From a virus: a DNA stretch of 27,883 bases. Under the pieces are notes generated by a model. The model did no database searches, was not told the DNA's origin, and saw only the letters and a list, made by a program, of their open reading frames with translations. Numbering within the stretch: position 1 is the stretch's first letter; every line of letters starts with the position of its first letter. The stretch is taken from IMG/VR virus record IMGVR_UViG_3300005548_000029, positions 1 through 27,883 of that record. One strand, given 5' to 3'. Below, in pieces: positions 21,289-27,883 of this stretch. Made by a program: the position numbers and the translations under genes.

Positions 21289-24200
21289 ATGAACGTTTTG
21301 GGAAGCCTGTTCGTTCAGCTAAAGGCAAATACCGCCGACTTCGTCGACGGGATGTCCCGAGCATCCTACTCCGCGAAGCGGACCTCGCGCGACATCGAGG
21401 ATTCATTTAGCCGACTTGGTTCGCTTGCCGGATCCTTGCTCGCGCCATTCGGCGAGACCGGGCAGCTCCTCGGCGAAAGCTTGTCGCGCGTCGGAGAGTG
21501 GGGAGCCAAAGCCGCCGAGGGAATCGGAAAAATGTCTGGAGGGCTCAGTTTCCTGACCATCGGCGCCGGCACTGGCGCGGCGGCGATCGCGGCCCTCGAC
21601 GCTGCGTCTATCGGCCTTGCCATTCATGCCACAGAAGGGGCGGCGAAGCTGTTTATCCTTTCCCAAACGACTGGCGTCTCCGTTGAGGCGCTGTCGGGCC
21701 TTTCTTTTGCCGCGAAAATGACCGGCGTCGACCAGGAGACGCTCGCGAAAGGTCTGGAAAAACTTGATAAGTCGATGCTGAAGAATGCCACGTCGGCGCC
21801 TGGGACAGTCGACGCCTTCACCCGGCTTGGCGTGGCGGTGCGCGGAACTGACGGTCAGATTCGGTCGACAGAGGACGTATTCGCGGATCTGGCTGAGAAG
21901 TTTTCACAAATGCAGAACGGCGCAGTAAAGACCGGACTCGCGATTGAGATTTTCGGCCGCGGCGGTGCCGCGATGGTTCCGCTCCTGAATGAAGGGAAGC
22001 AGGGGATCGAAGAGTTTCTCGACACCGCACGAGCCTTAGGCTTAATCCTCGATACAGACACTGCCGCCGCCGCCGAGCATTTCCGCGACAATCTCGAAAC
22101 GATCGAGGAAGCCGGCCATGGAATTTCTCTAAGATTCATGAAAGACCTCCTGCCAGCGCTGGAGACAGTCACGCACGAGCTCGTCGAAGGCCTGAAGGAT
22201 TCACACTCCGCAATCAACGCTTTCGTCGACGATATGGCGTGGATGGCAAAAGCCTCGATCGCCGTCGCTGGAACTGTCACTACAGCCTTCCGCTCGATCA
22301 AAGCTGCCGGCGCCGGTGTAGTGGCAGACTTAAAAGCAGATAAAGAGTTTTTTGCAACGCTCTCCGCATTCGGGTTAGGCGAAGCCAGTTGGGACGACGT
22401 TAAGAAGGCCTACCACAACGTCGTCGAGACAGAGAAAAAAGACTCGAAGGACTTCAGCGAGTACAACAAAAAACTCTGGAAGGACAACGCGGACTTCATC
22501 GAAAACATGATGGGGCCTCGAGCGCCATGGACGCTTAGTCATCGCGGCGACCGTGGAAACATGGGCGACGTCGATACCAAGCCGGCGAGGCAGGACACTG
22601 TCCTGGAACGCATTAGAGAGCGAATCAACGCGCTTGCTCTAGAGCGCGAGGGATGGCTGAAAATTGGGCAGGCCGGCAGCCAAGCCGCGCAGCTCATCGC
22701 CGAGGCGTCAAAAAAAGGCGACGAAGAATTCGGAAAATTGAGGGCGGAAGCCGCCAAGAGCAAGACTCCAGAAGCACTCAAACTCGTCGACGCAAATGAG
22801 GGCGCGATTAAGGCTGCCGGCGCGGCCGCGACGTTCGGCGGCGCAATCAAAGGAATAATCGGCGATTTAGACAAACAGGGCCGAAAGTTCGACGAGGAGG
22901 CGGCAGCCTCTGACAAGCTCGCCCAGGCTTATAGAAACGGAGGCGTAGCTTCGGCGGTGCTCGACGGCATGCTCGCCGAGCAATCTGCCAAAGTCTTAGT
23001 GCTGAAACAGGCCCATGACCAATTGGCTGAGCAATTAGGTGAAGAGAGCCCGCAGGTCAAGCAACTAGCGGACGGGTTGGCTCTCGCAAACGAGGAACTA
23101 GAAGAGAACAAAAAAAAGCTGAGCGCAGCATTGAGTTCCAAACTGTCTACCGAACTCGATAAAGAAACAGCTTCTTATGCGGCTCTGCGACCATTCGTAG
23201 CAGCTATAGCTGACGCGCACCTCCAGAGCGCTGCGGCGGTTCGCGCCGAAACTGTAGCAATGCAACTGCAGGCGTTCATACGAGACGGGAACGATAAAGG
23301 CGTCGCGTTGTCTAGCGAATTGATCGAGCGGCAGCGGCAGCTTCTTCAGGCTAAATCCGACGATGCTTATCGCGACGCGACGATCGAGGAAGCCTCGCGT
23401 TACGACCTAATCACAAGTTACGCGAAGGAAATCGAGAGAATCGGAGACCTGCGGGCGGTTCTTCTGGAAAACCATCAGTCGACGATGCTTCTCGATGCGG
23501 AGGAGTATGACTTCCAGGCTCGAATGATTCAGCAATGGGACCAGGCCGCAATGAAGGTCGGGAGCCTCGGCGACAAATTCCGGGCCACGATGAACGAAGT
23601 CGCGCTGCAGGGCCGCAATTTCAGCGGCAAGGTTTTCGAAGCTTTCGGCAAGGCGATCGACGATGTCTCGACGCAGCTCGCGAAACTGGTGGTGACCGGA
23701 AAGGCCAATTTCAGGGAACTCTTCCAAGGCCTCGAGGAGTCGATTGTAAAAGCTGGCTTCCAAACCATGATCGGAAAGGCCGCCGGCTTCATCAATAACA
23801 AGTTCTTCGGCGGGGCGATTCCAGGCCTGGGCCAAAAAGCCGACGGTTCCCAGGCCTCACCCTTCTATGTGGTTCCCGTCGACGCGTCCGGAAACATCTT
23901 CGGGAGTATGGGCGGAGGCGGACTCTGGGGCGGGTCGGCCACGAAGGATAATGGCGGGATCTGGGACGAAAGCATCCCTGGGCTCGGCGGAAGCGACCAG
24001 GACGGCGGCGGCGGCGGAATGTTCGGCGGACTTTTCGGGAAGATCGGAAGCATCTTTTCCTCCGCGTTTAGCGGCATTTTCAGTTTCTTCGGGAAAATCG
24101 CCTCCGGAATCGGCGGCGCCTTCAGCTCGATCTTTAGTTTCTTCGGAGGCTTCCTCGCAAACGGCGGCGATGTAACTCCTGGCCGGGCTTACATCGTAGG

Positions 24201-24399
24201 GGAAAAGCATCCGGAGTTTTTTGTCCCACGCCAGGCCGGCCAGGTTGCGCCGGCGCTGCAAATGGGCAGCTCGCAACAGTATTCCTATCAGTTTCACTTC
24301 CATGGCGTTCAGGACTTCGACAGTTTCAAAAAGTCCAAAGGCCAAATGATGGCCGATTTCCAGCGTCAACTTTCGCTCGCACATGGAAGGAATCGATGA
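21289..24399 (+). CDS. Tail tape measure protein
   Basis: This encodes 1036 aa from ATG 21289, with TGGAG upstream. Features in order: N-terminal VQLKANTADFVDGMSRASYS domain, a hydrophobic segment near residues 85-115, long helical coiled coils (about 430-790), the lambda-type block STQLAKLVVTGKANFRELFQ near 800-830, a Gly/Phe-rich hydrophobic stretch (about 905-965) likely to enter the host membrane, and LANGGDVTPGRAYIVGEKHP near the end. By the usual 0.15 nm per residue the tail would be about 150 nm. It sets tail length and may help DNA passage. Confidence 0.93.
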   Translation: MNVLGSLFVQLKANTADFVDGMSRASYSAKRTSRDIEDSFSRLGSLAGSLLAPFGETGQLLGESLSRVGEWGAKAAEGIGKMSGGLSFLTIGAGTGAAAIAALDAASIGLAIHATEGAAKLFILSQTTGVSVEALSGLSFAAKMTGVDQETLAKGLEKLDKSMLKNATSAPGTVDAFTRLGVAVRGTDGQIRSTEDVFADLAEKFSQMQNGAVKTGLAIEIFGRGGAAMVPLLNEGKQGIEEFLDTARALGLILDTDTAAAAEHFRDNLETIEEAGHGISLRFMKDLLPALETVTHELVEGLKDSHSAINAFVDDMAWMAKASIAVAGTVTTAFRSIKAAGAGVVADLKADKEFFATLSAFGLGEASWDDVKKAYHNVVETEKKDSKDFSEYNKKLWKDNADFIENMMGPRAPWTLSHRGDRGNMGDVDTKPARQDTVLERIRERINALALEREGWLKIGQAGSQAAQLIAEASKKGDEEFGKLRAEAAKSKTPEALKLVDANEGAIKAAGAAATFGGAIKGIIGDLDKQGRKFDEEAAASDKLAQAYRNGGVASAVLDGMLAEQSAKVLVLKQAHDQLAEQLGEESPQVKQLADGLALANEELEENKKKLSAALSSKLSTELDKETASYAALRPFVAAIADAHLQSAAAVRAETVAMQLQAFIRDGNDKGVALSSELIERQRQLLQAKSDDAYRDATIEEASRYDLITSYAKEIERIGDLRAVLLENHQSTMLLDAEEYDFQARMIQQWDQAAMKVGSLGDKFRATMNEVALQGRNFSGKVFEAFGKAIDDVSTQLAKLVVTGKANFRELFQGLEESIVKAGFQTMIGKAAGFINNKFFGGAIPGLGQKADGSQASPFYVVPVDASGNIFGSMGGGGLWGGSATKDNGGIWDESIPGLGGSDQDGGGGGMFGGLFGKIGSIFSSAFSGIFSFFGKIASGIGGAFSSIFSFFGGFLANGGDVTPGRAYIVGEKHPEFFVPRQAGQVAPALQMGSSQQYSYQFHFHGVQDFDSFKKSKGQMMADFQRQLSLAHGRNR

Positions 24400-25034
24400 G
24401 TTTTTTTGAAGTTCAATTTCCGACTTTTATTTCGTTCCGGGCGGTGGGCGGTCCCTCATTCAGCACGACGATCAATCAGGGACTTTCCGGCGGCGAACAG
24501 CGAAACCGGAACTGGGCAAAGGCTCGCCGCAAGTTTCAATGCGATCTGCGCACGCCGCAGAAATATTCCGGCAATCGCCAGCAGTTCATCGATGATCTCC
24601 TAGCCTTTTTTTTGAATGTCGGCGGCATGGCGGACGGCTTCCGATTCAGAGATCATCGCGCGTATAAAGCAGTCGGGCAGCCTCTAGTGGCCGTGGCCGG
24701 CGGCGTTCAGTGTGCCGTCACCCGGACCGTAGCCGGCCGCTCCTATGTCGACCTGATTTCCAAGCCAGTCACAGAAGATGTCGTCGACTATACCGGCGTA
24801 AATCTCGTTAACACCTGCTTTTTGCATAACACGACGACGCCGTTTGACGTCGACCATACGACGGGCCTTGTGACCGGCCGGAGCGCGGGGGATTTAGTCG
24901 ATTTCGAGTACGACATCCCGGTCCGCCTGGAGGCCGACGATTTTCAATTGACACTCGAAGAATCGCCCGCCGACGAGCCGCTCGGGTCATGGAATTCCAT
25001 AGGACTGATCGAGGTCCTCGCTCCGAATTTCTGA
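24396..25034 (+). CDS. Distal tail protein, DUF2460 family
   Basis: This encodes 212 aa from ATG 24396, overlapping the tape measure stop (ATGA). The start (FFEVQFPTFISFRAVGGPSF), the G-x(2)-RN-x-NW-x-KARR-F segment, a FFLNVGGMADGFRFRDHRAY core and the end (LIEVLAPNF) fit DUF2460, the gp12-like distal tail protein of the Rhodobacter gene transfer agent. It forms the ring between tail tube and hub. Confidence 0.92.
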   Translation: MSFFEVQFPTFISFRAVGGPSFSTTINQGLSGGEQRNRNWAKARRKFQCDLRTPQKYSGNRQQFIDDLLAFFLNVGGMADGFRFRDHRAYKAVGQPLVAVAGGVQCAVTRTVAGRSYVDLISKPVTEDVVDYTGVNLVNTCFLHNTTTPFDVDHTTGLVTGRSAGDLVDFEYDIPVRLEADDFQLTLEESPADEPLGSWNSIGLIEVLAPNF

Positions 25035-25037
25035 CCG

Positions 25038-26513
25038 ATGAAAACCGCCTCCGTCGCAATGCAGGCGCACCTCGCCGGCAACCCGACGACGCTCGCCTAT
25101 ATCTTGAGCGTTAAGCGCCGCGACGGGATGATCCTCGGCTTTACGACGCATGACGAGGACCTCACCTATGACGCGGGCGATGGAGACGGCGCGATCACCT
25201 ATACAGCTCGAAGCGGTTCTAGCAACACCGCGATGTCATCGAAGAGCGACCTCTCCGTCGACAACCTCGAGGTTACGTGCCTGCTCGATTCAGATGCGAT
25301 AACCGAGGAAGATCTCCGCGCGCATCTCTTCGACGACGCGACCATAACGATCCGCCTTGTCAATTGGGCCGATCTGACGATGGGACATATCACCTTGCGG
25401 AAGGGATCATTTGGTGCCGTCAAGGTGGCCGGGGGCGTCGGCAACATCGAGCTTCGCGGCCTCACGCAAAAACTGACGACGAAGCTCGGTTCGACTTACG
25501 GTCCGATCTGCCGCGCCGAGCTCGGCAGCGGCACGACGCAGTCTAAAATCGTCGCACGTCCGACGGTTCTGCTGAACGGTTGGGGTGCCAATGGACACGT
25601 CGGGCAGTACGAAAACGGCATAGATGAAAATCACGCCTACTTCGGCCTCGATGGCGGGACGACACTACCGTATGACAACGCCGCTAATGCTGTAGACAGC
25701 GATCCCACGACCTACGCTTCTTCGGTCGTTCAGCATACGCACAGGTATGCCGGATGCGTCTGGTCCTTCGCTGCGATTGCCGGCAGCTCGAATCCAAGGA
25801 CGCTCAACGTCCTATCCGGCGTCGGGACGTTTTTCGGAGCTATCGCCAACACCCGCAGCGCTTCGATCTGGTACACGCTCAATGGCGGCGCGAGCTGGCA
25901 GATGCTTTACGATTCCGCGGCGCGAAACCCGCAAGTCGATTCGATCCCGCTGCCGGCCGGTCAAGACCTCTCGCTCGTGCAGGTGCTGGCTTTCAACGAT
26001 TCGCACGACGACATGGCGCACTACGTCGGCGACATTTTCGTCAGCGAGCCGGCGATCGTCACGGCCGGCGCTCGAGTGGACTCGAAGTCCAAATGGCTCT
26101 GTAACGTCGACCTCTCGACTTATCGTCAGGAAGTCGCGCTGAGCGTAGTCGTGGACGAGTTCACCATCACCATCAATTTCCCGAGTCCGCGGCTTCTTAT
26201 GGTAGGAACGGGCACGCCGACGACCGGTGCGCCCGACGGCTGGTTTGATGGCGGCGTTCTGACATTCACGTCGGGAGTGCTGGCCGGGCAGTCCTTCGAG
26301 GTTAAACGCTTCCTCGGCGGCCTCGACCAGACAATCAAGTTTTACCTTCCGCTCGAGATCCTTCCTTCGCCTGGCGATACGTTCAGCATCGATCCAGGAT
26401 GCAATCACACCATTTTCGACTGTCAAAACAAGTTCACTAACATCGTAAATTTTCGCGGTGAGCCGTTTATGCCTGGCGAGGACAAGATCCTCGACTATCC
26501 CGATGCCAACTAG
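25038..26513 (+). CDS. Baseplate hub protein, DUF2163 family, with large inserted domain
   Basis: This encodes 491 aa from ATG 25038, about 200 longer than typical DUF2163 proteins. The N-terminal half (ILSVKRRDGMILGFTTHDED ... VDNLEVTCLLDSDAITEEDL) and C-terminal end (DPGCNHTIFDCQNKFTNIVN, then FRGEPFMPGED) are family-typical. The usual C-RAELG ... C-VDL junction is split between C158 and C355. The insert (about residues 164-352) contains NAVDSDPTTYAS and strands such as ASIWYTLNGGASWQML, resembling discoidin (F5/8 C) or related jelly-roll sugar-binding folds. The hub probably binds the cell surface with this domain. The next gene overlaps by 11 bases. Confidence 0.88.
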   Translation: MKTASVAMQAHLAGNPTTLAYILSVKRRDGMILGFTTHDEDLTYDAGDGDGAITYTARSGSSNTAMSSKSDLSVDNLEVTCLLDSDAITEEDLRAHLFDDATITIRLVNWADLTMGHITLRKGSFGAVKVAGGVGNIELRGLTQKLTTKLGSTYGPICRAELGSGTTQSKIVARPTVLLNGWGANGHVGQYENGIDENHAYFGLDGGTTLPYDNAANAVDSDPTTYASSVVQHTHRYAGCVWSFAAIAGSSNPRTLNVLSGVGTFFGAIANTRSASIWYTLNGGASWQMLYDSAARNPQVDSIPLPAGQDLSLVQVLAFNDSHDDMAHYVGDIFVSEPAIVTAGARVDSKSKWLCNVDLSTYRQEVALSVVVDEFTITINFPSPRLLMVGTGTPTTGAPDGWFDGGVLTFTSGVLAGQSFEVKRFLGGLDQTIKFYLPLEILPSPGDTFSIDPGCNHTIFDCQNKFTNIVNFRGEPFMPGEDKILDYPDAN

Positions 26514-26991
26514 AGCGCAAGTCTTGGAAGCAGCGCGCGCCTACATCGGCACACCATACCGACTCATGGGACGAACGAAGGGACGCACGACGTCTGGCGT
26601 CGATTGCGTCGGAGTGTTTCTCGGCCCCTGCGAGGCCTTCGGCCTGGTCGACACGGAAGGAATTCCGATCACGCTCCGCGACTATGCGACATATACGCGC
26701 GATGTCAACGCCCTGGCGGAGCTACGGACAAGACTGCTCGAGAAGAAGTTCTCCGAACTCCGGCCCGCGGATGTGATCGTTTTCAATTTTCCGATTGCTG
26801 GACTACCTGGGGCAGCTCGAGGCGACGCGCGACAAAGTCCGTGTCATGTCGCCATTGCCGGCGACCTGTTCGGGTTCACCTCAGTAATCCAGGCCTATCA
26901 AGGCCTCGAGCGTGTCACCGAGCATATGCTCGACGCAAAGTGGCGGAGGCGGATCGCGGGAGTGTTCTCGATTCCTGGCGTCGTGGACTGA
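26503..26991 (+). CDS. Phage NlpC/P60 family peptidase
   Basis: This encodes 162 aa from ATG 26503; an earlier in-frame ATG at 26458 lies well inside the hub gene. AARAYIGTPYRLMGRTK precedes the nucleophile in GVDCVGVF (C35); CHVAIAG supplies the histidine (H115). This is the tail-associated peptidase of GTA-like tails (gp14-like), cutting peptidoglycan stem peptides during DNA entry. It follows DUF2163 and precedes the tip protein in the standard order, overlapping the latter by one base (TGATG). Confidence 0.92.
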   Translation: MPTRAQVLEAARAYIGTPYRLMGRTKGRTTSGVDCVGVFLGPCEAFGLVDTEGIPITLRDYATYTRDVNALAELRTRLLEKKFSELRPADVIVFNFPIAGLPGAARGDARQSPCHVAIAGDLFGFTSVIQAYQGLERVTEHMLDAKWRRRIAGVFSIPGVVD

Positions 26992-27883
26992 TGGCAAAAC
27001 TCGCGATCGGCATTGCGATAGCGGCCTTCGAGATCGGGACGACGATCTATCGTCTCCTGAATCAGCCGCACCTAAAGCAGCAACCGCTGCAGGATCAATT
27101 CAGCGAATCGATTGAGGGGAATCCGATCGCGTTCGGGTATGGGATCGACCGCGTCGCCGGCGGGTTCATTTGGGAACCGGGAATTAAGTCTGTCGCCAAA
27201 ACGAGCGGCGGCGGATGCTTCGGCGGACCGAAGGTCACGACCTATACGTACTTTGGAAACTTCGCTGTAGCATTCTGCGAAGGGCCTGCGCGGATCCGGC
27301 GGGTCTGGTTTGACAGCAAAATCGTTTACGATCCGGAACCCGGGTCCTCGGCGAGTTATCGTCCGGAGGATTACCCGCTCTGGTCTGCGACAGAAACGTA
27401 CAACCCCGGAAACGTCGTCGCATGGTCCGATCTCGTCTGGCAATCGATTTCCTTAAGCACCGGCGTCGAGCCGGGAAGCGGGCTCTCGTGGACAACATTC
27501 TGGGAACAGTTAAGCGACTATCCGGCTTGGAATAATTTCGTAAACTACGGCGCCGGCGACGTCGTTACTTATGGCGGACAGCTGTACGTCGCCGTTCAGG
27601 GCAACTCCGGCGTCACGCCCTCCAGGAATGGCGACGACTGGAAGAGCCTCGCATCATATTATCCGGCGCCGACGATATACAAAGGCGACGAGACGCAGCT
27701 TCCGGATCCGGTCATACAATCCACCGAAGGAGCCGCCAAAACGCCGGCTTTCCGAGGTATGTGTTATGCGGTATGGGAAAACTTTCCTCTTGCAAACTTC
27801 GGAAATCGAGTCCCGAACGTCCGCGCCGAGATCATTTTCGACGATGCGAACGGGCCGGCCGTTCTCGACCAGGGATTCGTCGA
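26991..27883 (+). CDS. Tail-tip / host-recognition protein (GTA gp15-like), 3'-truncated, with tandem carbohydrate-binding-like repeats
   Basis: The frame is open from ATG 26991 to the right edge (297 complete codons). The N-terminus matches large tail-tip proteins: a hydrophobic IAIAAFEIGTTIYRL start, SIEGNPIAFGYGIDRVAGGF, GGPKVTTYTYFGNFAVAFCEGP and PARIRRVWFDSKIVYDPE. The conserved YPAPTIYKGDETQLPDPVIQ resumes near residue 224, then GMCYAVWENFPLANFGNRVP. Between them, residues about 122-222 hold two aromatic repeats (Y128-PLW...YNPGNVV...LVWQS and D176-YPAWNNF...YGAGDVVTYGGQLYVAV) with CBM5/12-like spacing. These probably bind surface glycans. The rest, including any TIM-barrel domain, lies outside the window. 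Confidence 0.88.
   Translation, partial: MAKLAIGIAIAAFEIGTTIYRLLNQPHLKQQPLQDQFSESIEGNPIAFGYGIDRVAGGFIWEPGIKSVAKTSGGGCFGGPKVTTYTYFGNFAVAFCEGPARIRRVWFDSKIVYDPEPGSSASYRPEDYPLWSATETYNPGNVVAWSDLVWQSISLSTGVEPGSGLSWTTFWEQLSDYPAWNNFVNYGAGDVVTYGGQLYVAVQGNSGVTPSRNGDDWKSLASYYPAPTIYKGDETQLPDPVIQSTEGAAKTPAFRGMCYAVWENFPLANFGNRVPNVRAEIIFDDANGPAVLDQGFV

Overview
The window is a contiguous stretch of a tailed double-stranded DNA bacteriophage genome (or prophage) with siphovirus-type architecture. It has an HK97-like packaging and head module followed by a long non-contractile tail module. The distal tail genes (DUF2460, DUF2163, an NlpC/P60 peptidase and a large tail-tip protein) form the set shared by rhodobacterial gene transfer agents and many phages of Alphaproteobacteria. 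Together with the GC-rich, tightly overlapping gene style, this suggests an alphaproteobacterial host. No integrase, tRNA, rRNA, CRISPR array or host gene is visible. Both ends of the window cut through genes.

Layout: 1-5.97 kb is an early/accessory block. It starts with the end of an Ala-Ala-Tyr/Asp repeat protein, then two unknown proteins, a HerA/FtsK-type ATPase carrying two C-terminal winged-helix repeats, a VRR-NUC nuclease, a winged-helix replication-type protein and a run of very small, overlapping phage proteins. 5.97-6.12 kb is a non-coding stretch with a possible promoter. 6.1-9.0 kb holds a small unknown protein, a two-helix membrane protein (holin candidate), an HNH endonuclease, a lysozyme-like protein, a small virion-like protein and two proteins with Sec-type signal peptides. 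9.0-15.8 kb is the packaging and head module: P27-type small terminase, large terminase, portal, S49 protease, HK97-fold capsid protein and a decoration-type protein. 15.8-20.7 kb holds small proteins, the head-tail connector, an unknown abundant-looking protein, head closure, HK97 gp10-like, DUF3168 tail terminator, tail tube protein and the tail assembly chaperones. The chaperone pair has a clear -1 frameshift signal. 20.7-21.23 kb is the only reverse-strand gene, a low-GC moron with a signal peptide. 21.3 kb to the end holds the tape measure, DUF2460, DUF2163, NlpC/P60 and the tail-tip protein, which runs off the window.

Genes read left to right in long translationally coupled runs (ATGA, GTGA, TGATG overlaps). 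Strong stem-loops, some with T-tracts, follow the genes expected to be made in the largest amounts (capsid, decoration, the 17.3 kb protein, tail tube), which suggests transcript attenuation sets structural-gene dosage.

The most unusual themes are these: (i) aromatic-rich, carbohydrate-binding-like domains inserted into otherwise conserved structural proteins, in the head-tail connector, the DUF2163 hub (a different fold) and, as a tandem pair, the tail-tip protein; (ii) a reverse-strand secreted moron whose candidate promoter overlaps the tape-measure ribosome binding site; (iii) an adjacent HerA-like ATPase and VRR-NUC nuclease pair; (iv) two signal-peptide-bearing proteins encoded just upstream of the terminase genes.
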